A DNA stretch of 64,000 nt from Myxococcus fulvus (GTDB lineage: Bacteria > Myxococcota > Myxococcia > Myxococcales > Myxococcaceae), in contig NZ_FOIB01000009.1 in NCBI RefSeq assembly GCF_900111765.1, positions 310,001 to 374,000 of the forward strand. Direction: 5' to 3'. This document shows, one piece after another, positions 26,999 to 35,916 of this stretch (position 1 is its first letter; every line of letters starts with the position of its first letter). The position numbers were made by a program, and so were the translations under genes. The notes beneath the pieces were generated by a model. That model had not been told where the DNA came from, did not search any database, and saw only the letters and a list, made by a program, of their open reading frames with translations.

Positions 26999-27033
26999 CC
27001 GCGCGCCTCCTGGTTCGAGCGGGAGGCGCGCGG
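26999..27033. terminator. Strong GC hairpin between convergent genes
   Basis: CCGCGCGCCTCC and GGAGGCGCGCGG form a perfect 12-base-pair stem with an 11-base loop. It fills the gap between the stops of two convergent genes. There is no clear T-run after the stem on either strand, so it may act as a stem-only terminator or a transcript end stabiliser. Confidence 0.55.
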
Positions 27034-27044
27034 CGAGCGGAGGC

Positions 27045-28577
27045 TCACGCACGCAGGAAGGGCAACACCTCTCCCGCGGCATTCCAGACGGAGCCGGGAT
27101 AGACAGGCCCGGTGGAGTTCTCGGGCCCGGCCCAATCCGGGACGTCGTCGTACTTGTAGTCGGGGTAGCCCGGGCACCGCGAGGTGTTCTCCCAATCGGA
27201 GCGAGGGATGCCCATGGATTGCAGCACCGTGCCCAGCCACTGGTGCCACAGCAGTCCGAACCAGCGGGGCTCACCGGCGGGGCCCATCCCGGTCTTCTTC
27301 GCCAGGTTGCGGTAGTCGCAGTACTGCCCCGTGCGGAAGAAGCCCTCCGCGCCGCCGAAGGCGACAATCGGCGCGCTGGTGTGGTCGTGGGTGTAGTTGC
27401 CTGACTCCTGTCCCCAGGCCAGCAGGGTGTGGTCCAGCAGCCGGGTGCCGTCACCCATGTCCACCGCCTCCAGCTTGCTCGCCAGGTCCAGGAAGACGCG
27501 GCGGAAGAAGAGGTGGTGCGCCGCGAGCAACGTGCTGTACGCCGGCTCGCTGCTCGCGGCCTGATGGGCAATCTCCTGGTGCCAGTCGCCCGCGTAGGTG
27601 CTGAAGGTCTCCGTCGCGCCGGCCACCACGATGCGCGACACGCCACACGACAGCGCCAGCGTGTACACGTCGTTCCAGAGCTGGTGCGACAGGGACTGCG
27701 ACTCCGGGTCGCGTCCGTACGTGGGCTGCTGGGTGTACTGCCCCGTTGACGTCGTCGGGCGCGTGGGAGTCTGACAGCGCGCCACCGTGGACAGCTTGCG
27801 GTCCAGTTCGGCAAGCCGCTCCATGTGGTCATCCAGCCGGCGGCGGTCCGCGGACGACAGGCGCCGGTTGCCATTGCGCAGGCGTCGGTAGTTCTCCAGC
27901 ACCGCGCCGCTGATGAGCGGTTGGCCTCCGGTGACATCTCCGAACAGGCGGTCGAAGAGGTGCTGGTTGGAGCCATTCACGGTGTCCCCCACCCGCTCCA
28001 CCGGCCCCTGGCGCAGGCGAGGGTCCGAGTGCGCATAGGAGAGCGCCCCCTGGATGATGGCGCGCTCGCGCACGCCCGCCGCGTTCCCATAGAAAGACGG
28101 AGACCAGGCCATGATCTGGTCGATGGTCTGCCGGATGCCGTCCTGCTTCACCTCGTCCGGCGCCTGGTCGCTCGCGGAGAAGTTGCCGAGCGTCCCTCCC
28201 CGGTGGTGGCCGATGTAGAACGGGATGTCCAGGCCGTTGAGCACCCACAGCTTGCTCACCATCGACGCGGTGAGCTCGCTCGACGGAGCGCGCAGCACGG
28301 CCGACAGCCGCGCCTCGCCTCCCGCCACGGTGGCGCTCAGCGTGCCCCGGCGCACGGGATGGCCCGCGTAGGACAAGGACTCCGTCAGCGTGGCGTCCGC
28401 GGGGAACATGTCCCGCTGGAGGATGCCGCCGTGCTCCGTGCGCAGCATGACGAAGCACTTGTGGGACGGCGCCGACTGGGCGCGGGCCGTCGAGGGCAGG
28501 AGGCTGGGGAGGAAGGGCAGGACGAGTCCCGTCCCGCCCAGGCGGAGCATCGTTCGGCGCGAGATGGGGGTGCTCAT
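27045..28577 (-). CDS. DUF1552-family Tat-exported protein
   Basis: 510 residues. The N-terminus MSTPISRRTMLRLGG carries a twin-arginine motif and a hydrophobic stretch ending SLLPSTARA, so it is predicted to be exported folded by Tat. DUF1552 proteins of planctomycetes and myxobacteria have this layout, usually beside a DUF1592-type partner as here, and function is not established. Later segments (LLAWGQESGNYTHDHTSAP and a C-terminal RWFGLLWHQWL) suit an alpha/beta enzyme-like fold. Its start overlaps the stop of the partner by 4 bases (ATGA). Confidence 0.82.
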   Translation of the reverse strand: MSTPISRRTMLRLGGTGLVLPFLPSLLPSTARAQSAPSHKCFVMLRTEHGGILQRDMFPADATLTESLSYAGHPVRRGTLSATVAGGEARLSAVLRAPSSELTASMVSKLWVLNGLDIPFYIGHHRGGTLGNFSASDQAPDEVKQDGIRQTIDQIMAWSPSFYGNAAGVRERAIIQGALSYAHSDPRLRQGPVERVGDTVNGSNQHLFDRLFGDVTGGQPLISGAVLENYRRLRNGNRRLSSADRRRLDDHMERLAELDRKLSTVARCQTPTRPTTSTGQYTQQPTYGRDPESQSLSHQLWNDVYTLALSCGVSRIVVAGATETFSTYAGDWHQEIAHQAASSEPAYSTLLAAHHLFFRRVFLDLASKLEAVDMGDGTRLLDHTLLAWGQESGNYTHDHTSAPIVAFGGAEGFFRTGQYCDYRNLAKKTGMGPAGEPRWFGLLWHQWLGTVLQSMGIPRSDWENTSRCPGYPDYKYDDVPDWAGPENSTGPVYPGSVWNAAGEVLPFLRA

Positions 28578-30325
28578 CGGAAGTCCTTGCGCTGGAACTC
28601 GGGGCGCAGCGCGACGGAGGCCAGCACGGCGCGCAGCGACTGACGGCTCCTCGCCGCCGTGCTCAAGGCCTCCAGGACGGCGCCGTCGGACGCGTCGCTC
28701 TCGGGCCGGGCGAAGGTGTAGCGGAAGTACTGTCGAGCGAAGCACTCCTCGAACTGACCGCTGTCGAGGATGAGCTGGGTGACCTCCGCCGCAGAGGACA
28801 CCGAGCGCGTGTCGCCCGGGACCACGGTGGGCACCGTGTCGGTGCGCACGGGCCGCTCGCCCACCAGTTGGCCGGTGGTGTCGAAGAGGCGCTGCGTGGA
28901 GCGGAAGCGGCCGAGCGCATCGAAGTTCTCGGTGACGAACCCCAGGGGGTTGAGGCGGGTGCGGTGGCAGGAGGGGCAGGAGCCCTGCGTCTCGGTCAGG
29001 CGCTCGACGACTTCGCGGGTGGTGAGCTCGGGCGACAGCTCCACCCGCGTCATCATGGCGTCGGCGGGCGGCGGGGGGATGCTCCCGCACAGGAGCGCGT
29101 TGCGGATGCGGTAGCCCTTGATGATGGGGCGGGTGTTGGCGGAGCCGGTGGCGAGAAAGGCGATGCGCGTCAGCAGACCGGAGCGCTGGGGCTCGGAGAA
29201 GGTGGGAGGCTGCGAGGCGCCATCCCATCTCGGCACACCGTAGAGCGCCGCCAGTTCGTCGCTGCGGGCGAAGGCATGCCGGTCGGTGAGCACGTCCTGC
29301 AGGGTGCCGTCGCGGGAGACCAGCCAGGTGACGAGGTCGGCGACCTCGCCGTTGATGCGCTCGCGGGTGTCGCGCGTCGGGGTGAAGTCACCGCGAAACG
29401 CGTCGAAGATGGGGTCTCCGACGCGCGTGTCGAACTCCTCGAGGTCGTCCAGGCGGAACCACTGGCTGAAGAACTCGCCCAGGGCCTGGTGGGCGCGTGC
29501 GTCACCCATGAGGCGCTCCACCTGCTGGCGATAGCCGGCGTCGGTGAGCAGCGCCCCTGAGTCCGCGGCCTCGGTGAGCAGCTCATCTGGGAGGGTCTGC
29601 CAGAAGTGGTACGACAGCCTCGCGGCCAGCTCGTGTGCCGTCAGCCGGGTCAGGGTGCCCTCCGCGTCGGGCTGGCCGTGCTCGACGAAGTAGAGGAACT
29701 CGGGCGCCGTCAGCATCAGCGCCACCACCTTCTGCACGGCGAGGGGCGAGACGGGGGGCTCGCTCACGGCCTCGCGGTAGAAGGCCACGTCGTCCGCGTC
29801 CAGGGACCGGCGCAGGGCCAGCCGTCCGAACCGGGAGATGAAGTCGACCAGGCAGGTCTCGTCATTGGCCGTGCTGGCGTCCGTGGCACAGGGGCCCAGC
29901 AACAGCCCTCGCCGCGAGGTGTTGCTCCCCAGCAGCTCGCCGACGCGCAGCCCGAGCGAGTACACGGTGTCGATGTGCCCCTGTTGCATGCCCTGGTCCA
30001 TGCGGAAGAAGCCGCCGTGGGACTCGCCGGGGATGGAGACTCGCAGGTCCCTGGGGTAGCTCTGGAGCTGCGACGCCACCGTGCCGTCCTGCAGGACCAC
30101 CTGAGCTTCCGGGGCGCCGAGCGTGCGGGTGAGCACGTCGCGCACCGTGTTCTGGAGCTGGACGGCGGACAGCCGCCGCAAGGGCAGCTCCTCGGGCACC
30201 ACTGGCTGCGGGGGCTCGCCGGGGGGCGGCGGCTGGGAGGGCGGCCCGGTGATGTCACCCTTGCAGGCGCTCAGCAGGGTCGCCGAGACCATGACGAGGG
30301 CGCGTGCGAATCGAAGTCGTCTCAC
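28574..30325 (-). CDS. DUF1592/DUF1588/DUF1585-type lipoprotein
   Basis: 583 residues from the GTG at 30325, which has GGAGGTGCC just upstream. The longer frame to 30640 lacks a ribosome site. The signal ends in a lipobox (LLSAC), then a Pro-rich linker. The domain order fits the DUF1587-1595-1592-1588-1585 series: RRLSAVQLQNTVRDVL at the start, a HELAARLSYHFWQTLPDE block in the middle, and a CPSCHRTRLNPLGF CxxCH-like motif near 455. CxxCH is a haem-binding motif in cytochromes c, and these families are thought to be electron-transfer related. Coupled to the DUF1552 gene. Confidence 0.85.
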   Translation of the reverse strand: MRRLRFARALVMVSATLLSACKGDITGPPSQPPPPGEPPQPVVPEELPLRRLSAVQLQNTVRDVLTRTLGAPEAQVVLQDGTVASQLQSYPRDLRVSIPGESHGGFFRMDQGMQQGHIDTVYSLGLRVGELLGSNTSRRGLLLGPCATDASTANDETCLVDFISRFGRLALRRSLDADDVAFYREAVSEPPVSPLAVQKVVALMLTAPEFLYFVEHGQPDAEGTLTRLTAHELAARLSYHFWQTLPDELLTEAADSGALLTDAGYRQQVERLMGDARAHQALGEFFSQWFRLDDLEEFDTRVGDPIFDAFRGDFTPTRDTRERINGEVADLVTWLVSRDGTLQDVLTDRHAFARSDELAALYGVPRWDGASQPPTFSEPQRSGLLTRIAFLATGSANTRPIIKGYRIRNALLCGSIPPPPADAMMTRVELSPELTTREVVERLTETQGSCPSCHRTRLNPLGFVTENFDALGRFRSTQRLFDTTGQLVGERPVRTDTVPTVVPGDTRSVSSAAEVTQLILDSGQFEECFARQYFRYTFARPESDASDGAVLEALSTAARSRQSLRAVLASVALRPEFQRKDFR

Positions 30326-30518
30326 CTGGCACCTCCACGTGGAACCGCCCACGATGCCATGAGCGAGCCGGGAAAGACCAGATCCAATGGGAGTCCCGAG
30401 GATGCGGGTTACACCGTCGGCGCAGATGGCCAGACAGGACGCTTTCGCCACCAGCCAGAAGGAGGAATCGCTGCATGGTTTTCCGCCCAGACGCGTCTTC
30501 ATCCAGGAGGGTCCACCA

Positions 30519-31094
30519 TGAAGCGAGCGCGACGTTGGCGGGTGATGAGCAGTGCGGCAGCAGGGACGATGCTGGGGCTCATCACCCTTGGGGGCCCCGA
30601 CGGCCCATGGCTCCGGAGCTGAGAATGAGGAGCCCACCATCGCGGAGGCACCTCGATTGCATTTGCTTCAGGTCCAGGCGCCGCTGGATGTGGAGCTCAA
30701 TGACCACCTCCTCTCGATCTGCGTGAACCGCCCGCTCGTCGCGAACTGCGACTATCGGCTGACTGGAAGTTCTGGTGCGGTGCTCGTTCCCCTTCAGGGT
30801 TCGATTTCCATCGCCAGCAGCCTCATCTTCGATGAGCCATCCATCGCACAGCTCAGGTTGGTTCTTTCCTATGCGGGCAATGGCCGTGACGTCACCCAGG
30901 GGAATACGCTCTCAGCGAACATGGCGCAGTTCTGGAACAGCGTCAGCCGTTCGTCTGACAGGCCCACCCATTGCCGGAACAATCAATCTCCGACGATCAT
31001 TGCAGAGCCGTCAACACGCATCTACCGCTTCGGCTCGTTGTACGACGCATTCTCCACAACAATCTCTATGCAGTTCCCGTACTCATCCCCATGA
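30519..31094 (+). pseudogene. Broken exported-protein gene
   Basis: The ATG at 30519 opens a 34-residue signal-peptide-like frame (MKRARRWRVMSSAAAGTMLG), which ends at a TGA near 30621. A second frame, opening at 30552, continues with protein-like sequence (LDVELNDHLLSICVNRPL, then SISIASSLIFDEPSIAQL) to about 30960. Beyond that it reads antisense to the gene at 31022. The two halves look like one gene split by a frameshift near 30600. Degeneration or a sequencing error cannot be told apart here. The rest of 30326-31021 shows no gene. Confidence 0.4.
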
Positions 31095-31405
31095 AAACGA
31101 ACATAGCTCGACTCGCCGACGTGCTTGATTGCCTCCACGAGATTGGGGCTGTTTGTTGAGCAGGAGTACGCCTCACCCTGCGCATTTGTCGCAATGCAAT
31201 AGCCGCTCATCGTGGTGGGCGTGGCAGAGATGCCGCACTTCAATGCCTGATTGTAATCGGACGAATTCCGAGCCGCGCCAATCGCCCCAAAAGCGTACCG
31301 AAGCGCAGTGTCGACATGCACATTCTGGCCATACCTGGCTCCTGCCAGAGATGTTCCGGCGAATGTCAAAATACACACGGCGGCAGCAATGCGGGTTGAA
31401 TTCAT
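31022..31405 (-). CDS. Small exported protein, unknown function
   Basis: 127 residues from the ATG at 31405; GGAGAAG lies 4 bases upstream, which favours this over the ATG four codons earlier. Signal peptide MNSTRIAAAVCILTFAGTSLA. The mature part has Cys in CGISA, GYCIA, YSCST and GNCIE, so two disulfides are plausible. The base composition is less GC-rich than most of the window, as in the whole 31-39 kb region. No family recognised. Confidence 0.6.
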   Translation of the reverse strand: MNSTRIAAAVCILTFAGTSLAGARYGQNVHVDTALRYAFGAIGAARNSSDYNQALKCGISATPTTMSGYCIATNAQGEAYSCSTNSPNLVEAIKHVGESSYVRFHGDEYGNCIEIVVENASYNEPKR

Positions 31406-31541
31406 GGTCTTCTCCATGTGTTCGTGGACCCCAAAAACTCGAAATCAAGCAACTCTTGATCAAGCAGCATTGCTCGTCAAAAAAGACGCCCAATCCCGCC
31501 GGGCACTCCCTGCTCGAAGTCGCGCTCATCCGCATGAATGA

Positions 31542-31751
31542 GGCTTCAAGGGCAACTCGGCCATCGCCGAGCTGAAGGTCCGCGAGTCCGAGCCCCTGCC
31601 AGGTAACGAGTCCCCCAGCCGCGTGGGCGAGACGGTCGACTCCATGGAGAACCTCAGCGACCAGAAGAAGGGCGACGTCTTCATGCGACATACGTGCAAC
31701 ATGCGGCCGGCTCCTGAACGTGCGGTTCGGCACCGGCGAGCGCCCGATTAG
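31542..31751 (+). pseudogene. Coding-like fragment without a start
   Basis: A 69-codon stretch bounded upstream by an in-frame TGA and ending in TAG at 31749 reads as protein-like (GNSAIAELKVRESEPLPGN, GETVDSMENLSDQKKGDVFM). It has no start codon or ribosome site at its beginning. It could be the remains of a gene disrupted by rearrangement. This is the only content seen between 31406 and 31747. Confidence 0.25.
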
Positions 31752-32902
31752 TGGGTGCTGGCCTCGTCGGAGACCTCGACCCCACGGGGTCGCCGAATCC
31801 CCAGCTCGGCCATCGCGCTGCCCGCCTTCTTCATGAGCACGAGCAGCTCGGCCTCCGCTTGCGCCTTGCCGAAGACTCCCTCGCCCCCAAGCCATCGACC
31901 CAGGTCCGTCGCCAGCGCTCTCGCTGAGGGGTAGCGGTCATCCGGCGACCGTTGAAGCAGCTTGAGCAACGTCAATCCCAGCCCCTGCGGCAGTTTCGCC
32001 ATCAACGCCACCAGGTCCGCCTGCGTGTAGGTCGCCGCGCGCCAGATGGCGTCCCCCACCAGGGGATGACAGTCGGCGAGATGCGCCCGCTTGATGGCAC
32101 GCCGGACGCGGACCCGCTGACGCCTCGACAAGGAGTCCTTCACCGCATCCGTCACCTCGTCCGGAGCGTCAAGAAGGTTCTTCCCGGTCGCGAGTTCGAG
32201 CATCACGACACCGAGCGCGAACAAGTCCGAGCGCGCGTCGACCCGCCCCGTCAGAAGCATTTCCGGAGACGAATAGAACGCGTCCCCCTGCGGTCGGTGC
32301 ACCGTCGACGAAACGCGGCCCGGCAAGCTCGATAGGGCGAGACCGAAATCGGCGACCTGCACCCCACCCTTCCAATCAACGAAGAGGGTTCCGAGGTCGA
32401 TGGCTCGGTGGACGATGTTGAGGGGTCTCCCCTGCTCGTCCTTCGCTTCGTGGGCATGCTCCAGCGCCGCGGCAACCTGCGCTCCCAGGTAGAGCACGAA
32501 CAGAGGAGAGAAGGTGTGCCCACACTCCCCTGCGAGCGCCAGCAGCTCCCGCACCGAATGCCCGGACGGGTGCTCCGTGATGACGTACGAAGCGCCTTCA
32601 GCCTTGTGCAGTCCGTGGACACGAAGGATCGCCGGGTGGTCGAGGAACATCGCGAGGCGCACCTGCTCCTCGAGCTTCTGCCTCGCCCTTTTGACGCGCC
32701 TCACATCCTGGCTCGTATGCGCCGCTACGGCCTTGAGCAACACCCGCCCCCGTGGATGGTTGCCCTCCAGCGTCCGGCGCCTCGCGACGAACAGGCTCAG
32801 CCCGTGATGAGCCTCCCCCAAGCTGTCACGGAACTCGTACTTGAAGCCGTCCTTCTCGAAGAGGATCGCGCCCCGTGGAACGCCGAACTCGATTGCCGCC
32901 AT
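31748..32902 (-). CDS. Ser/Thr pseudokinase
   Basis: 384 residues from the ATG at 32902 (GGAGGGAC upstream). Kinase fold order is visible: a Lys in VLLKAV for the N-lobe, VITEHPSG at the hinge, and ADFG for metal. The catalytic loop, though, reads VHRAIDLGTLF. The catalytic Asp of HRD is Ala, and the usual Lys and Asn that follow are Asp and Thr. Loss of these residues predicts little or no phosphotransfer. It lies 160 bases downstream of an intact-looking kinase on the same strand and may serve as its partner or regulator. No membrane helix seen. Confidence 0.85.
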   Translation of the reverse strand: MAAIEFGVPRGAILFEKDGFKYEFRDSLGEAHHGLSLFVARRRTLEGNHPRGRVLLKAVAAHTSQDVRRVKRARQKLEEQVRLAMFLDHPAILRVHGLHKAEGASYVITEHPSGHSVRELLALAGECGHTFSPLFVLYLGAQVAAALEHAHEAKDEQGRPLNIVHRAIDLGTLFVDWKGGVQVADFGLALSSLPGRVSSTVHRPQGDAFYSSPEMLLTGRVDARSDLFALGVVMLELATGKNLLDAPDEVTDAVKDSLSRRQRVRVRRAIKRAHLADCHPLVGDAIWRAATYTQADLVALMAKLPQGLGLTLLKLLQRSPDDRYPSARALATDLGRWLGGEGVFGKAQAEAELLVLMKKAGSAMAELGIRRPRGVEVSDEASTH

Positions 32903-33061
32903 GCGTGTCCCTCCACTTGCGCGAGGCCCGAACGCCACGCGCTGCGGAGGCCATGCTACCCATGAGATGGGACATCGAAGGAAGGCCCTGGTAGGTCTGA
33001 TATCGTCCGTCGACGACTCTGGCGAAATCGACCACCTACCTGTTACGTCCTGCACGCAGAC

Positions 33062-34858
33062 TCAAGGCCATCGGGCTACGACGATGCCGCCATTCCAGTT
33101 CCGCGCTTTCACCCGACCATCCTTGTAGGCCAGCACGGTTCCCTCCACGACGAAGCAGATGGGTTGCTCGTCCTGCCCAGGCAGCTTCACCCGGTCATAC
33201 CGAACGACGAGCGCAGGACCATCCGCCCTCCCCATCTTGTCGGACAGGTAGTAAGCCTTCCCGTAGAAGCGCGTTCCGACAGGCGCGACTTCCCGCTGCC
33301 GATCGTCGTTCATGCCCTTCGGGACGACGCCCACCACATCCCCGCCCGCAGTGAACCAAACTTGATCCCCCTGCCCATGGCGGTCATCGAGGACAAGCGT
33401 GAACCGGTCACCGTAGGTCCAACGAAGGTCTCCCAGCATTGCCTGCTCGGCACCGGTAGGACAGGTGAACGACTCAGGCCGTATCTGGGCACCAGGGCAA
33501 CCCGCCGCCAGCGCCGCGACGAGCGACAACGACGCGCACTCAGCGGCAGCAACGAACTTCTTCGACATGCGGGCTGCGCGGCCCTGGGTTGGCGACTCGG
33601 CCGGCGGGGTCATCACGGTTGAACCTTCCTTCTGTGCAGCGACAAGAGCCAGCCCCGGGGTATCCAAAGAATAGGGGGCCGAGAGTGACATAGCAGGGGG
33701 GCCCATCCTGGGCGGCGAAGAATCTGGAGCGGTGGGAGCACGAGGCACCGAAGCAACGTCCAGCCCCACTGGGGGTTCGCGCTTCGCGGCCGGATAACGC
33801 CACAAGGCAACGCCCACGACGAGAGCCACCGCACCGGCTATCGAGACGCCCCACCTCCCTGCCCAGCGAGAGCGAGCAGTAAGGCCGCCTTGCCACCTGC
33901 GGGGGGCGTACTCCGGAGGCAACGAATCGGCCGCTCCCTCATGCTCGGCAAGAGCGAGCTGACGCTGCTCCGAGGGCGCATGTGCCGGAACGTCGTAGCC
34001 AGGAACCGGGTCGTCGCGGAGTTCCGCCAGTTCACGCCGAAGCGATTCGGTATCAACCGGACGCCGCGACGGGGACCTGGACAGAATGCCCTCGACGAGT
34101 TCGCTCAGCGCCTCGGGGATACGCGCATTCACCAGCCGAGGAGCCGGGGGCGCATAGCGCGGGTCGTTCAGGTCGAAGCGCGCATGAAGCTCCATCGGGC
34201 GAGGGTCGGTCAGCAGTTCGTGCAGCATGACTCCGACCGCGAAGATTTCATCGGCGACCTGAAACGCATAGCGGGCCCGATGCTCGTCCTTGTGCTCTTG
34301 CAGGAACTTGAACTGCTCGGGCGCACGGTAGCGGTCGGTGCCTGGAGGAAGCCCACCGTCCGTCAGCTCTTCGGCGAGCGTGTAGGTCGCACAACTGAAG
34401 TCGATGATGACGGGCTCTCCGTCGCTCTTCCGGACGAGCACGTTGGACAGCTTCAAATCCCGATGCAGCACGCCTCGGCTGTGCATGTACGACAGGGCAC
34501 TGGCTACATTCTCGAAGACACGGATGATTTCGCGAAACGTCGGATGCTTGCGCTCAGCCCACTCCGCGAGCGTCCAGCCGTCCACGTAGTCGAGCGCAAG
34601 GTAGACATTGCCAGTCAACGTGTAGCCATACCCTTGAGGACGGACAACGTTGCGATGCTCCAGCATCAGCAGCGCCGTCAACTCCCTCAATGTCCGGGCA
34701 TGGGTTTGCTTGGAATCACCACTGGCCTCGCGGTGCCGGGCCACCTTGAGCGCCGCACTCTTGCCGTTCTTCTCGCCCAGGAAGACGAATGCAAACCCTC
34801 CACTCCCAAGCTCCCTTGAAACTTGCCATCCATCGATAACCGTTTCGAGGGGAGTCAT
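33062..34858 (-). CDS. Ser/Thr protein kinase with membrane helix and lipoprotein-like C-terminus
   Basis: 598 residues. The kinase domain (about 15-280) has GSGGFAFVF, Lys in ALKVARH, HRDLKLSN and the APE-like RAPEQ. The metal motif is DFS instead of DFG, a change tolerated in some active kinases. A membrane helix follows at about 345-365. From residue 431 the sequence (MSKKFVAAAE, ending in AALAAGC) looks like a complete lipoprotein signal with lipobox, leading into a 145-residue beta-rich domain with Cys pairs. Fused receptor or separate internal gene is undecided. ATGA overlap with the DUF2381 gene. Confidence 0.88.
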   Translation of the reverse strand: MTPLETVIDGWQVSRELGSGGFAFVFLGEKNGKSAALKVARHREASGDSKQTHARTLRELTALLMLEHRNVVRPQGYGYTLTGNVYLALDYVDGWTLAEWAERKHPTFREIIRVFENVASALSYMHSRGVLHRDLKLSNVLVRKSDGEPVIIDFSCATYTLAEELTDGGLPPGTDRYRAPEQFKFLQEHKDEHRARYAFQVADEIFAVGVMLHELLTDPRPMELHARFDLNDPRYAPPAPRLVNARIPEALSELVEGILSRSPSRRPVDTESLRRELAELRDDPVPGYDVPAHAPSEQRQLALAEHEGAADSLPPEYAPRRWQGGLTARSRWAGRWGVSIAGAVALVVGVALWRYPAAKREPPVGLDVASVPRAPTAPDSSPPRMGPPAMSLSAPYSLDTPGLALVAAQKEGSTVMTPPAESPTQGRAARMSKKFVAAAECASLSLVAALAAGCPGAQIRPESFTCPTGAEQAMLGDLRWTYGDRFTLVLDDRHGQGDQVWFTAGGDVVGVVPKGMNDDRQREVAPVGTRFYGKAYYLSDKMGRADGPALVVRYDRVKLPGQDEQPICFVVEGTVLAYKDGRVKARNWNGGIVVARWP

Positions 34859-35724
34859 CGAACCTCCCCTGCACCCGACTTGGGAAAGCGCACGTTCGGA
34901 ATCACGAGGTGCCGGCCGCCATCGCCCCGAACGTCCACGGTGAACACGAGGTTTGCTTTCGGCTCGGGCAGCTCAACGACGGCAAGCACGCGTCCGTCCT
35001 CCCCGGGAAGAATCGCACCTTTCTTTGCTGATACAAGTCGTGCCCGAAGAGGCATGCCCACACGACCGACAAAAGTGGCCTCTCGCGGCGTCCACGCCGG
35101 TCGGTCTGGGCTATTCCAAACGGTCACATCAACCAGTGCCCAGCCCTTACCATTGTAGGAGAAGGTCAGGCTTGAGGAGAGCCCCTGAGCCTCGTCGGCC
35201 ACGTCCTTGACCTTCGAAGCAGTAACGCCGCTGTCGTCCACGAAGCCAAGCAACACGAAGTCCTCCGGCCTCGGCGCTGGCATTGGCGTGTCCGGATGAC
35301 AGGGCGAGTTCAACGACTCGGGCCGCTGCGCATCGATGCGCGAGTCCACTTCCGCTGGGTCGGTCACGAGGACGAAAGCGGCCCGTGCTGGCGAACTGCC
35401 ATCGGCGAAGAAGACGCCCATCTCCTGCCGCTCATCGCCCCGCAGGTCGGCAAGGGGCTGGACGATGACCGACCGCTCCCCTACGTCCAGGACACGGAGC
35501 CGCGTCTCGTCGAAAGTCAGGGAGCTCTTCTGGATGGGCGCGGAGAAGAGGATCACCGTCGAGGTGTCCCCCGCGACACGAATGACGGGGGGAGCCTCGG
35601 AGGAAGAGCGAGCGACAGTCACGGAGCGCTCCCGCCTGACCCGCCCCTTGGGAATGGGCTCAGCCGCGGCGGCAACCCCCGACACGAGAATGAGCGAGAG
35701 CGCCAATCTGAAAGGTTGGAGCAA
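34855..35724 (-). CDS. DUF2381-family exported protein
   Basis: About 289 residues from a TTG at 35724, which follows GGGAGG by 10 bases; a TTG six codons earlier has no such site. The signal peptide ends in VSGVAAAAEP. The body (VTVARSSSEAPPVIRVAG, ATVILFS-like, SSLTFDETRLRVLDVGERSV) fits DUF2381, a family almost confined to myxobacteria and often next to Ser/Thr kinases. Beta-rich, periplasmic or surface. It leads a likely three-gene unit with the kinase and the pseudokinase, so it may carry the signal for them. That role is inference. Confidence 0.82.
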   Translation of the reverse strand: MLQPFRLALSLILVSGVAAAAEPIPKGRVRRERSVTVARSSSEAPPVIRVAGDTSTVILFSAPIQKSSLTFDETRLRVLDVGERSVIVQPLADLRGDERQEMGVFFADGSSPARAAFVLVTDPAEVDSRIDAQRPESLNSPCHPDTPMPAPRPEDFVLLGFVDDSGVTASKVKDVADEAQGLSSSLTFSYNGKGWALVDVTVWNSPDRPAWTPREATFVGRVGMPLRARLVSAKKGAILPGEDGRVLAVVELPEPKANLVFTVDVRGDGGRHLVIPNVRFPKSGAGEVR

Positions 35725-35916
35725 CGGTGCGTGACCTCCCAAATAGGGAGACTACCACCGTGGACGTGCGCGCAGTCGGTCTCTTTCCCACAGACGAAGC
35801 TCTTGTCCCTACCGAGCACACGGTGCGAACCCAAGACGACCTTGGCGCCCTCCCCTCATCGCCGCGAGCCGCGCCCCGGCTCCAACCTCTCCGTGTACGT
35901 GGACGCGGCGCCTGAT

